Source: Ensifer sp. LCM 4579 (lineage in GTDB: Bacteria > Pseudomonadota > Alphaproteobacteria > Rhizobiales > Rhizobiaceae). From it: DNA of 63,918 bases. This document shows positions 1-7,728 of this stretch, piece after piece. The notes under the pieces were generated by a model, which searched no databases, was not told the origin of the DNA, and saw nothing but the letters and a program-made list of their open reading frames with translations. Every line of letters starts with the position of its first letter. Position 1 is the first letter of the stretch. The stretch is from NCBI RefSeq assembly GCF_001854885.1, contig NZ_MDDV01000001.1, positions 75,518 through 139,435 on the forward strand, read 5' to 3'. Position numbers and translations under genes: made by a program.

Positions 1-249
1 GACGCTCTGACCTCCATGACCAGCGCTGCCGCGTCGCTCGGCTCGATCTCTTCGCGTATCGACATGCAGAGCGACTTCGTCTCCAAGCTGACCGACTCGA
101 TCGACTCCGGCGTCGGCCGTCTCGTCGATGCCGACATGAATGAGGAATCGACCCGACTGAAGGCCCTGCAGACGCAGCAGCAGCTCGCCATCCAGTCGCT
201 GTCGATCGCCAATACCTCTTCGGAAAACATCCTTACCCTCTTCCGTTAA
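1..249 (+). CDS. flagellin, C-terminal part (cut by window edge)
   Basis: The reading frame is open from the first base, so only the last 82 codons of a flagellin gene are present. The visible part is the conserved C-terminal D0/D1 helical region: it runs through GRLVDADMNEESTRLKALQ and ends in NTSSENILTLFR, the usual flagellin end that packs in the filament core. It is almost identical to the end of the next complete flagellin. Rhizobia of this group carry several tandem flagellin genes; by remembered S. meliloti gene order this would be flaD, but the N-terminus is not visible so no symbol is given. Confidence 0.93.
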   Translation, partial: DALTSMTSAAASLGSISSRIDMQSDFVSKLTDSIDSGVGRLVDADMNEESTRLKALQTQQQLAIQSLSIANTSSENILTLFR

Positions 250-572
250 TCGGATCAGGCGTCGGGATAGTCTCCCTCTCATCGAAATCGAAACCGCGCT
301 TTGGAAGGGGCGCGGTTTCTTTCGTTGTGCGCAGGGAGCGTCGGCTTTTCCATGCCGAAACCGACCCGTTGCACATTCGGTAATTGAGCAATTCTTCACG
401 CAGCTTAACGATCCGTTAACCGCATTAACCTTTTGTTAACCATTGCCAGTTAACGCTTCGTTAAGGACGATGGTCTGGCCGCCCAGGGCAAAAAGGCGCC
501 AGCGCGCATGACGCCGCACCGTCGTCGTCGGCGCTTGGCCGGATGCTCCTTTCCCCTACAGGGCAAACAACA
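250..572. other. intergenic region between two flagellin genes
   Basis: This 323-bp stretch holds no gene. After the upstream stop there is a short inverted repeat (AACCGCG at 290-296 and CGCGGTT at 311-317, followed by TCTTTCG), plausible as a weak terminator. The right half is AT-rich and contains clustered TTAA boxes, annotated separately, that should form the promoter/control region of the following flagellin. Confidence 0.7.
405..464 (+). promoter_or_regulatory. three perfect TTAA-N7-TTAA boxes (CtrA-type) upstream of flagellin
   Basis: Three 15-bp elements fit the CtrA consensus TTAA-N7-TTAA exactly: TTAACGATCCGTTAA (405-419), TTAACCTTTTGTTAA (425-439) and TTAACGCTTCGTTAA (450-464). 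They lie about 109-168 bp before the ATG of the next flagellin. CtrA is the cell-cycle master response regulator of alphaproteobacteria and controls flagellar genes in several of them. Binding is inferred from the motif only. Confidence 0.6.
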
Positions 573-1538
573 ATGACCAGTATTTTGACCAATCCAGCCG
601 CCATGGCTGCATTGCAGACCCTGCGCGCGATCAACAGAAATCTCGAAGTGACCCAGGCCCGGATTTCCTCCGGTTACCGCGTCGAAACGGCGGCCGACAA
701 CGCCGGCTACTGGTCGATCGCGACGACCATGCGTTCCGATAATTCGGCGCTCGACACCGTTCATGATGCGCTCGGCCTGGGTGCCGCCAAGGTCGACACC
801 TTCTATGCGGGGCTCGACACCGTCGTGGAGGTCATGAGCGAGATCAAGGCCAAGCTCGTCGCGGCGCAGGAGCCGGGTGTCGACAAGGATAAGATAAACT
901 CGGAAATGATCCAGCTGAAGAGCCAGCTGGTCTCGGCCGCTCAGTCGGCCTCCTTCTCCGGCGAGAACTGGCTCTACAACGACGCGACGGCGGCAATCGG
1001 CACCAAATCGGTTGTCGCCTCGTTCAACCGCAGCGCCGACGGCAGCGTTGCCGTTTCGAAACTCGACTACGACACGTCCACATCCGTTCTCGTGGATGTG
1101 GAAGACGCAAGTCGCGGCATGCTCACCAAGGCGGTGGACGCGGATGCGCTCGATCCGGACGCGACCGGCACGCCGCGCGAATACTACCTGCTCGCGGTGG
1201 GGACCGTCCCCACCGGCGCAACCGAGATCGCGATCGATGATTCGACGACGGACGACGAACTGACAGACATGCTCCGCGTCGTCGACGATCTCATCCAGCA
1301 ACTGACCGACTCCGCCGCGACACTCGGTGCCATCACCAAGCGCATCGAGATGCAGGAAGGTTTCATCGCCAATCTGATGGACGTGATTGACAAGGGTGTC
1401 GGCCGTCTCGTGGACGCGGACATGAACGAGGAATCGACGCGGCTAAAGGCGCTGCAGACGCAGCAGCAGCTCGGCATCCAGTCGCTCTCGATCGCCAATA
1501 CCAACTCGGAGAACATACTGCGCCTGTTCCAGCAGTAA
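573..1538 (+). CDS. flaC: flagellin (probably FlaC)
   Basis: A complete 321-residue flagellin, secreted through the flagellar export apparatus to form the complex filament of rhizobia. The N-terminus (MTSILTNPAAMAALQTLR, then QARISSGYRVETAADNAGYW) and the C-terminus (VGRLVDADMNEESTRLKALQ... ENILRLFQQ) are the conserved D0/D1 helices; the middle is a short variable D2 region with many Ala, Thr and Asp. The start at the second possible ATG gives the canonical flagellin N-terminus; an in-frame ATG 30 bases upstream would add an atypical leader. The symbol is based on being the last flagellin before the mot operon and on the short length, both from memory of S. meliloti. Confidence 0.93.
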   Translation: MTSILTNPAAMAALQTLRAINRNLEVTQARISSGYRVETAADNAGYWSIATTMRSDNSALDTVHDALGLGAAKVDTFYAGLDTVVEVMSEIKAKLVAAQEPGVDKDKINSEMIQLKSQLVSAAQSASFSGENWLYNDATAAIGTKSVVASFNRSADGSVAVSKLDYDTSTSVLVDVEDASRGMLTKAVDADALDPDATGTPREYYLLAVGTVPTGATEIAIDDSTTDDELTDMLRVVDDLIQQLTDSAATLGAITKRIEMQEGFIANLMDVIDKGVGRLVDADMNEESTRLKALQTQQQLGIQSLSIANTNSENILRLFQQ

Positions 1539-1583
1539 GAGCGGGTTCCGGCGTGTGAGGAGGGGGAGTGGGATGATGGCAGC

Positions 1584-1758
1584 TACCCCCCTCTGCCCTG
1601 CCGGGCATCTCCCCCACAAGGGGGGAGATTGACTCGCGGCCAGCCCGTCGCCCCAAACAAGAGGCTTGCCATACAGAACTGCTGGATGGGCACCGCGCGT
1701 GCCACATCCGATCTCCCCCCTTGTGGGGGAGATGGCCGGCAGGCCAGAGGGGGGTGCG
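1584..1758. repeat. RIME-like palindromic intergenic element (two inverted arms)
   Basis: Two about 48-bp arms, roughly 1584-1632 and 1708-1756, are inverted copies of each other. Each carries a C-run/G-run core (ATCTCCCCC, then ACAAGG or TTGTGG, then GGGAGAT) and a flank CCTCTGCC...GGC. The sequence type matches what I know as the Rhizobium-specific intergenic mosaic element (RIME). The rest of the 627-bp gap (1539-2165) has no convincing gene; the start of the next gene has a good ribosome-binding site at its right end. Confidence 0.75.
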
Positions 1759-2165
1759 GCACCCGCATCCGTCATTGAGGGGATCTGTGCCCCTAGGCAG
1801 GTTCCAAACACTTCCTTCCGCCGTGCCGCCGGTCATCGGCATGGCGGGAGCCGGTTGGACCGCGCTATTGCCCTGGCGCGGTCCAACACCTTCATTTTCG
1901 CACAAGTTTGACCAGATAGCCTTTCCTCGCGTCGGATGATTGCCGGCCCAAGATGGTTTTGCGCCGCCGCGGGCATTGGTCAGCCTGGGCCCGCCCCGGC
2001 CTGCCGATGGTGATCGAGAATGTTGGTCCTGTCGCTGTCTCGGGCGATCGGGACCGAAGGAGACAGTTCAAACGTGTCAGGCTCATTGGATTTCCGGGCC
2101 ATGAGGCAGCCTCTGCCGGAGTGGCGGTGTGCGTCGGCTTTCGCGTGCGGGCAGGGGAGGCGCCC

Positions 2166-2816
2166 ATGAGCGCATCGCTTTCCCGCTACCTCAAGGATTT
2201 CAGCGCGCCGAAGATCGAGCTCACGCGGATGCCGCCGAAATATTTTGCGGATCTCGATGGGGGCTTTCCCGACGGTGAGACCGCTGCGAGGCCCGCAATG
2301 CCCGAGATCGATATCGATGCCGAGCGCCGAGCGGCCTTCGAAGAGGGCCGCGCCGAAGCCACGGGCGAACTCGTTGCCGAGCACCAGCGGGAAATCGCCG
2401 AGCTGAAGGCCCGCCATGCGGAGGAGATGGCGGCCCTGACCCGGCGCCTGCACGAGGATGCCGCCCGAAATGTGGCCGCCCAGTTTTTGGAAATGACCGA
2501 GCGGCTGGCGCTGGCACTCGGCGACCAGACGGCGCGCGTGCTGGCGCCCGTCATGGAAGACGCGCTGCTTAGCCGCGCCATAGAGAATCTCGCAGACCTC
2601 ATCCGCCAGGGGACCGCCGCCGGCGAGGATCTGGCGATAAGCGTCAAGGGGCCGCTTGCTCTCTTCGAGGCGCTGAAGGGTCATCTGCCCGATGACACGA
2701 TGGTGTTTCGCCACGTGGAGGCGGCCGATGTCGATGTCACGGTCGAATTCGGCGATGCCATCCTGGTGACCAGGATTGCCGCCTGGTCCGATACCGTCCG
2801 GAAGGTTCTGGCATGA
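2166..2816 (+). CDS. FliH-like flagellar export regulator (first gene of mot operon)
   Basis: A 216-residue cytoplasmic protein with no signal peptide or membrane segment. Residues about 50-110 form a charged coiled coil (FEEGRAEATGELVAEHQREI). The C-terminal part has the pattern of the FliH/FlbE/YscL family: a ...GPLALFEALKGHLPDD segment followed by VEFGDAILVTRIAAWSDTVRKVL, comparable with the family's VETDFGxIDASIExRLxxLRxxL ending. FliH regulates the export ATPase FliI. The chosen ATG has a strong GGGGAGG ribosome-binding site; an upstream in-frame extension has no such site and reads like non-coding DNA. The gene ends in an ATGA overlap with motB. S. meliloti annotates the equivalent as hypothetical as far as I recall; the FliH call is inference. 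Confidence 0.6.
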   Translation: MSASLSRYLKDFSAPKIELTRMPPKYFADLDGGFPDGETAARPAMPEIDIDAERRAAFEEGRAEATGELVAEHQREIAELKARHAEEMAALTRRLHEDAARNVAAQFLEMTERLALALGDQTARVLAPVMEDALLSRAIENLADLIRQGTAAGEDLAISVKGPLALFEALKGHLPDDTMVFRHVEAADVDVTVEFGDAILVTRIAAWSDTVRKVLA

Positions 2817-4051
2817 GCAATGAAAGCCATCACAACGGCAAGAACGAGATCATCATCGTCAAGCGTTCCAGCGGTGGCCATGGCGATCATCACGGCGGCG
2901 CCTGGAAGATCGCCTATGCCGACTTCATGACGGCAATGATGGCCTTCTTCCTGGTCATGTGGCTGATCAACGCGGCCAACGAGGAAACGAAGGCGGCGAT
3001 CGCCGCCTATTTCAATCCGGTGCAGTTGACCCAGGAGAAACCCTCCGAAAAGGGGTTGAAAGACCCGGCCAAGGACGCCGAGGGCGAAGAGAAGCAGCAG
3101 CGTTCGAAGGCCGAAGGCGATCAGACGAAATCCGGCGGCTCGGCGAAGACCGGCGATCAATTGACCGCGACCTCCGGCGAAGAGACCAAATATTCCGACG
3201 CGGATTTCTTCGAGAATCCCTATTCCGTTCTTTCCGAAATCGCGCAGGAGGTCGGCCAGCAGGCCAATATCAGCGTCAAGGGCGAGGGCGGCGCGGCTCA
3301 GTCGGGCCCGTCGACCGGCGCCGACGGCGGCGAGGCCTATCGCGATCCGTTCGATCCGGACTTCTGGACCAAGCAGGTCGAAGTCAAGCGGGCCGGCAAT
3401 ACGGAGAAGAGCAACGTCGCGGAGGAGCAGGAAACCGCGCTGGGGCAGGACGACGTCTCGGAGCCGATGAACGGCAAGACGCCCGCCGAGACGGCCGAGA
3501 CCGCACAGAAACCCACCGATGACGGGGAAGCTGCCAAGGGCGAGGCAGAGGCGCAGGATCAGGAGAAACAGAAAGAGCAGGAGAAGCAGAGGCAAGCGGA
3601 CGCGCTGAAGGCGGAAATCCAGAAGGCGGTCGGCGGCGAGGCGGGGCGGCTGCTCGAGGGGCTCGTCGTGTCGCCGACCGAGGGCGGTCTCTTGGTGACG
3701 ATCAGCGAGCAGTCGGATGCGCCGATGTTTTCCGTCGGCTCCGCCGTGCCGCAAAAAGAACTCGTGTTCGCCATGGAGAAGATCGGCAGCCTGCTCGCCA
3801 CGCGCCAGGGGGCCGTCGCTATCCGCGGCCATACGGACGGCCGCCCCTACAAGGACGGAACCTACGACAACTGGCGCCTGTCTGCGGCGCGCGCGCAAAG
3901 CGCCTATTACATGCTGGTGCGCGGCGGCCTCAAGGAAGAGCGCGTCAGCCAGATCAGCGGCTTTGCCGACCGACGCCTGCAGGTGCCGGATGATCCTTAC
4001 GCGCCGGCCAACCGCCGCATCGAAATCCTGTTGCAGTCGGGGCAGGGTTGA
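2813..4051 (+). CDS. motB: flagellar motor stator protein MotB
   Basis: A 412-residue stator subunit that, with MotA, forms the proton channel driving flagellar rotation. A cytoplasmic N-terminus is followed by one membrane helix, residues about 34-54 (IAYADFMTAMMAFFLVMWLI), which contains the expected proton-carrying aspartate (Asp37). Residues about 55-270 are a long charged, Glu/Lys/Gln-rich periplasmic linker, much longer than in enteric MotB. Residues about 275-410 are an OmpA-like peptidoglycan-binding domain (IRGHTDGRPY, DNWRLSAARAQSAY, PANRRIEIL). It overlaps the preceding gene by four bases and touches motC, so translation is likely coupled. Confidence 0.97.
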   Translation: MSNESHHNGKNEIIIVKRSSGGHGDHHGGAWKIAYADFMTAMMAFFLVMWLINAANEETKAAIAAYFNPVQLTQEKPSEKGLKDPAKDAEGEEKQQRSKAEGDQTKSGGSAKTGDQLTATSGEETKYSDADFFENPYSVLSEIAQEVGQQANISVKGEGGAAQSGPSTGADGGEAYRDPFDPDFWTKQVEVKRAGNTEKSNVAEEQETALGQDDVSEPMNGKTPAETAETAQKPTDDGEAAKGEAEAQDQEKQKEQEKQRQADALKAEIQKAVGGEAGRLLEGLVVSPTEGGLLVTISEQSDAPMFSVGSAVPQKELVFAMEKIGSLLATRQGAVAIRGHTDGRPYKDGTYDNWRLSAARAQSAYYMLVRGGLKEERVSQISGFADRRLQVPDDPYAPANRRIEILLQSGQG

Positions 4052-5514
4052 GCGCGATGCTGAAGCGGCTAAGCAGGTTCCGGAAAGGTGTCCCATGGTT
4101 TTTCGATAGGAGCCTGCGTCAAACAAAAAGCAGGTTCCGGAAAAGTGTCCCACGGTTTTCCGATAAGAACCTGCGTCAGACAAAAGAATCCAAGAAGACA
4201 TTCGTGGGTTTTGCCGCGAATATCTTCTTGGGCGCCATTCTGGTGACATCGGCTCTCGCCGTTCCGATTGCGTCCGGCGTCGCACGGGCGAACGAGGGAC
4301 AAGAGCTCGCGCCGTTCAAGATGATCCGGTCGCTGCAATATATCCAGGATTCCGTCGTGCTCGGCGATCATTCCGCGAGCGAGATGCAGCGCTTCATCCT
4401 GAGTGAAATCGACAGGCGCCTGCGCACGGCCGATCAGGCGCTGTTCCGTGATCCCCGCAATATCGATGCGGCGCTCGTCTATGTCATGAGCGGCGGCAAT
4501 CCGGAAACGCTGGATCTCTTGACGGACCGCGACGTCGAGGGGAACTTCGACACCCGCGTCACCGATGCCCTGCGGCAATATCTGCGCGGCAAAGGTCCGC
4601 TGATCGTCGAGCAGCTCTCCAAGGCAGCGCCCGAATACCGCAATTCCCGCATCGGCCCCTATCTCTTCCTGATTCTCGGCAACGCCGCGTCGCAGCAGGA
4701 TCCCGTCGCCGCAATGAAATATTACGACTGGGCGCGCCTGACGGCGCCCGGCTCCATTATCGAGGAGGCGGCGCTTCGCCGTTCCGTGGCGCTGGCGGTA
4801 CAGGCCGGCGATCCCGAAAAAGGGTTTCGCTACGCGCTGAACTATGCCCGACGTTATCTGACATCGCCCTATGCCAGCCAGTTCGCCGATGTCTTCGTCG
4901 AGCTGGCGGTCGTCCATTTCGGTGAGGCGGCCGAGCGGCGGGTCGACGAGGTCCTTGGCTTCATGGATCCGCCACGCCAGCGCGAGATCTTTTTGCGCAT
5001 TGCGCGGCGGGCGGCGATCGCCGGCCGCCAGCCGCTGGCGTTGCTCGCGTCCCAGCGCGCCGAGGAACTGGTCGGGGTCGGCGGTTCGCGATCGCAGCTG
5101 CTGGCAAGCTTCTATCAGGGGCTCGCCGCCGTTCCCTCGGCGGATGTCTTCGCTGCCGCGCAGACGATCACGGCCATTCCGGAGGAAAAGCTCTCGCAGC
5201 GCGACCGCGCCCTGCGGCAGGCAGCGAAGGCGATTGCCGATGCGGTCATTCGACCGCCACAGGATGTAAGTTCCGCGCAAGCATCCCCGGCTACAGCTGA
5301 AGATCGCCTTCGCAACGAGGGCGAACCGGAGCCGGAGGAGACCGGAAGCGGGATGAGCCCCTTTGCCGCACCGGCCGAGGCGGGCGTGCCCGATGGAGCG
5401 CCCGCGAGCGCGGAAATTGCCGCGCCGGGCGATCCGGCATTCGACGGCTTTCTTGCCGATGGGCACTCGAAGATCAAGGAGATCGATGCGCTCCTGGAGG
5501 AGGAAGGACCATGA
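4048..5514 (+). CDS. motC: periplasmic motility protein MotC (start uncertain)
   Basis: MotC is a periplasmic protein of rhizobia that acts with MotB to control rotary speed. The longest frame has 488 residues from a TTG overlapping the motB stop (ATG at 4057). Its first about 45 residues are encoded by two tandem 57-bp palindromic repeats. A typical signal peptide starts only at about residue 50 (KKTFVGFAANIFLGAILVTS, cleavage near ARA/NEG). A GTG at 4204 would begin just before it and give 436 residues, near the about 434 I recall for S. meliloti MotC. The mature part is helical, ending in an Ala/Pro/Glu-rich stretch and a coiled tail. The gene ends in an ATGA overlap with fliK. The true start needs experimental support; 4204 is my preferred biological start. 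Confidence 0.88.
   Translation: MSAMLKRLSRFRKGVPWFFDRSLRQTKSRFRKSVPRFSDKNLRQTKESKKTFVGFAANIFLGAILVTSALAVPIASGVARANEGQELAPFKMIRSLQYIQDSVVLGDHSASEMQRFILSEIDRRLRTADQALFRDPRNIDAALVYVMSGGNPETLDLLTDRDVEGNFDTRVTDALRQYLRGKGPLIVEQLSKAAPEYRNSRIGPYLFLILGNAASQQDPVAAMKYYDWARLTAPGSIIEEAALRRSVALAVQAGDPEKGFRYALNYARRYLTSPYASQFADVFVELAVVHFGEAAERRVDEVLGFMDPPRQREIFLRIARRAAIAGRQPLALLASQRAEELVGVGGSRSQLLASFYQGLAAVPSADVFAAAQTITAIPEEKLSQRDRALRQAAKAIADAVIRPPQDVSSAQASPATAEDRLRNEGEPEPEETGSGMSPFAAPAEAGVPDGAPASAEIAAPGDPAFDGFLADGHSKIKEIDALLEEEGP
4071..4184 (+). repeat. tandem pair of 57-bp palindromic repeats at motB/motC junction
   Basis: Two copies with a period of exactly 57 bp (4071-4127 and 4128-4184), both starting AAGCAGGTTCCGGAAA and ending CCTGCGTCA. 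Each copy can fold into a hairpin: in copy 2, GCAGGTTC pairs with GAACCTGC and the inner CGGAAAA pairs with TTTTCCG. The 57-bp unit is 19 codons, so both copies stay in frame with motC. This looks like a dispersed rhizobial palindromic element that was inserted and then duplicated. Confidence 0.85.
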
Positions 5515-6956
5515 ACCCTCTCAACGAGACTTTGCGCGCTCCCGCCGCCGTCTCCGGCTTCGGTCCCGGTTCGCGGCAGGGCGGCCGGGATCAGCGCCCG
5601 GGCGAAGCGGGCGCCTTCGAGACTGCGGTCGCCGATGCCGGCCGGAAAAAGGGGGCGGGACAAAAGGCGGCGCCGGATGCGGCCCAGAATGCCGCCGACG
5701 CAGCAGCAACGGATTTGCAACTGGCGGGGGATGTCGTGCTCGATCGCGGCGGCAAGGCCATGCTCGCCGCAAGCGACGCCGTCGAGCCGAGCGATGGCCT
5801 CGAAGCCTCGGCTGATGAGACGCCTTCTCAGGACGGACAACCGCGGGTGGCCAACGCGCATCAGAAGGCGTTGACCCGCCTGCAGCAACTGGCGGGTGGG
5901 ACGATGCCGAAACGCGGCGCCACCGTTGAGGACGAAGCGCCTGTTCGGACCGCAGACGCAAATGGCGGGAAAGCGCATGAGGTGGCTGTGAGCGCCGAAA
6001 GGGGCGATGCCGTCGACGGCGAAGCGCCGGACGCCGGCACCGCTTCCGCCGAGCCCACGGCCGGCTCCGTCAATGATCTCCTGGGCCTGCTCGGCGGACC
6101 GGTGCAGGCGGCGACCAGTATTCCGGCGGAAGGCAAGGCGACCCGCGTGTCGGGCGAGCGTAATACGGCTGGCCCTGCAGCAAAGATCGACGCGGGCGAA
6201 CTCGCGACGGCTGAAGATCATTCGACGGCGAAACGTTCCGATGACGGCGCGACGGACCAGCTTTTCCGCTTCGCCCGCGCCGATGGCAAGGGCCAGGCGG
6301 TATCCATGAATATCTCGGCGGATGGCGAGCGTGTTGCCGTCGAGAGCGGCGGATCATCCCCGGCAGCCAGAACCGAAGCGATTACCGTCCTGGAAGCCCG
6401 CCGCTATCTTGGCGTGGCCATGAACTCAAATTCGGCGTCGGTCACGAGCGCGATCGCCGGTGACGGCCAATGGGCGCAGGCGCTCCAGTCGAGCCTTGCC
6501 CTGAGCCAGCCGGAGGCGCTGGGCCAGGCGGGCAAAACCCTTAACACGCTGAAGATCCAGATGCACCCGATCGACCTCGGCGCGGTTACGGCGACATTGC
6601 GCCTCAAGGACGACGAACTCCAGGTCGAACTGAAGGTGGAGACGGGCGACGCCTATCGGCAGTTGCGCGACGATCAGAGCGAGATGGTGAGAGCCCTTCG
6701 CGCCCAGGGCTTCGCGGTCGACCAGGTGAACATCACCCTCAGTGCCGGCGGCGACACGTCGAGCGGCAATGGCTCGCAGGCTCAGGCCGGTCTCGGCCAG
6801 TCCGGGCGCGAGCGGGCCGGTGAGGGCAATGGCGAAGGACGTCAGCGGCAGGACGGCAGCCAACCCGCCGCGGCAGAGAGGTGGACGGGCAATGACGGAA
6901 CGGATGATGCGTCGACTGGCGCTGAGCGCGCTCGCGCTGGTTACGTCTACATGTAG
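5511..6956 (+). CDS. fliK: flagellar hook-length control protein FliK (formerly MotD)
   Basis: A 481-residue cytoplasmic/exported hook-length regulator that switches the export apparatus from hook to filament substrates. In S. meliloti this gene was first called motD and later reassigned as fliK (475 residues, from memory). Residues 1-330 are low-complexity, rich in Ala, Gly, Asp and Glu, as usual for the FliK ruler part. Residues about 346-415 form the conserved hook domain (LKIQMHPIDLGAVTATLRLK, then MVRALRAQGFAVDQVNITL). The tail is Gly/Gln/Arg-rich. It overlaps motC by four bases and its last 65 bases overlap the start of the downstream transglycosylase, consistent with one operon. Confidence 0.93.
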   Translation: MNPLNETLRAPAAVSGFGPGSRQGGRDQRPGEAGAFETAVADAGRKKGAGQKAAPDAAQNAADAAATDLQLAGDVVLDRGGKAMLAASDAVEPSDGLEASADETPSQDGQPRVANAHQKALTRLQQLAGGTMPKRGATVEDEAPVRTADANGGKAHEVAVSAERGDAVDGEAPDAGTASAEPTAGSVNDLLGLLGGPVQAATSIPAEGKATRVSGERNTAGPAAKIDAGELATAEDHSTAKRSDDGATDQLFRFARADGKGQAVSMNISADGERVAVESGGSSPAARTEAITVLEARRYLGVAMNSNSASVTSAIAGDGQWAQALQSSLALSQPEALGQAGKTLNTLKIQMHPIDLGAVTATLRLKDDELQVELKVETGDAYRQLRDDQSEMVRALRAQGFAVDQVNITLSAGGDTSSGNGSQAQAGLGQSGRERAGEGNGEGRQRQDGSQPAAAERWTGNDGTDDASTGAERARAGYVYM

Positions 6957-7458
6957 TGCCCTGGCGAGCGCGGGCGCCTGCGAAGGTGAAATCGTCGCTG
7001 CCGCTGCGAAGTATGGCGTTCCCACCGGCATTCTCTATTCGGTCGGCCTGGCGGAGACCGGCCGGAAGGGATCCCTTCAGCCCTATGCGATGAATATCGA
7101 GGGCAAGGCCTATTTCGGAAGCAGCGCGCAGGACGTTCTGGCACACTTTGATGCGGCGCGGGCGCGTGGCGCAAAGCTCATCGATCTCGGTTGCATGCAG
7201 ATCAATTATCACTTCCACGGCGAGCATTTCCGTTCGCCGGAGGAAATGCTCGATCCGCGCCGGAATGTCGAATACGCCGCCCGATTCCTGTCCGACCTGC
7301 GCGCCAGGCACGAGAGCTGGACGATGGCCGTTGCACGCTACCACGCCGGGCCAAACAACGATCCGGCGCAAAAGCAATATGTCTGCCGGGTCATCGCCAA
7401 TCTCGTCGCGACCGGCTACGGCAAGTGGACGCCGAACGCGGCGCAGTTCTGCAAATAG
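6892..7458 (+). CDS. flagellum-associated lytic transglycosylase (SLT domain)
   Basis: A 188-residue exported enzyme expected to cleave peptidoglycan so that the flagellar rod can pass. A signal peptide spans about residues 1-27 (MRRLALSALALVTSTCSALA, cleavage near ASA). The SLT fold follows: YGVPTGILYSVGLAETGR with the catalytic glutamate at residue 55, then GCMQINYHFH and ARYHAGP. The chosen ATG has a GAGAGG ribosome-binding site and gives the signal peptide its normal position; it lies inside the end of fliK. In Rhodobacter the separate enzyme SltF does this job together with a FlgJ that has only the rod domain; a rod-only FlgJ is also present here at 17406, which supports the same division of labour. 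Confidence 0.9.
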   Translation: MTERMMRRLALSALALVTSTCSALASAGACEGEIVAAAAKYGVPTGILYSVGLAETGRKGSLQPYAMNIEGKAYFGSSAQDVLAHFDAARARGAKLIDLGCMQINYHFHGEHFRSPEEMLDPRRNVEYAARFLSDLRARHESWTMAVARYHAGPNNDPAQKQYVCRVIANLVATGYGKWTPNAAQFCK

Positions 7459-7621
7459 CAATCATCAGTTGCATATCTGACGTCGGTTCCGCATTGTGGC
7501 CACAATGCGGAGAGATTGTGACTGCAAGGACTTTTGTCGCACGGCGTTAACTTTTCCACGCGGAGATAGTGGCATGGTTAACAAGTGCCTACTAGATATA
7601 GATCAAATCGGCACCCGATCC

Positions 7622-7636
7622 TTAATCAACTATTAA
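7622..7636 (+). promoter_or_regulatory. TTAA-N7-TTAA box (CtrA-type) upstream of rem
   Basis: TTAATCAACTATTAA fits the CtrA consensus TTAA-N7-TTAA exactly and lies 92 bp before the rem start codon, in an AT-rich 270-bp intergenic region (7459-7728). A further TTAA follows nine bases later (7646-7649). The region should also carry the VisNR-dependent rem promoter known from S. meliloti, which I cannot place by sequence. Confidence 0.5.
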
Positions 7637-7728
7637 AATCGCCCATTAATTTTATCTAGTTGTTCGTGAATCCCACGATTCGTACTTCTCAACCAGTGAG
7701 ACACCCATACTGATTCGGAGGCGGACGA

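Noticed and set aside
1584..1758. CRISPR-like repeats
   Set aside because: Only two inverted arms with a single spacer-sized interval and no further copies; this is a RIME-type element.
1953..2165. N-terminal extension of the FliH-like gene
   Set aside because: The in-frame extension has no ribosome-binding site and no helical character like the rest, while the ATG at 2166 has a GGGGAGG site.
2681..4285. Long - strand open frame over motB
   Set aside because: Antisense to motB and the start of motC, both strongly supported; the protein is low-complexity Leu/Arg-rich noise.
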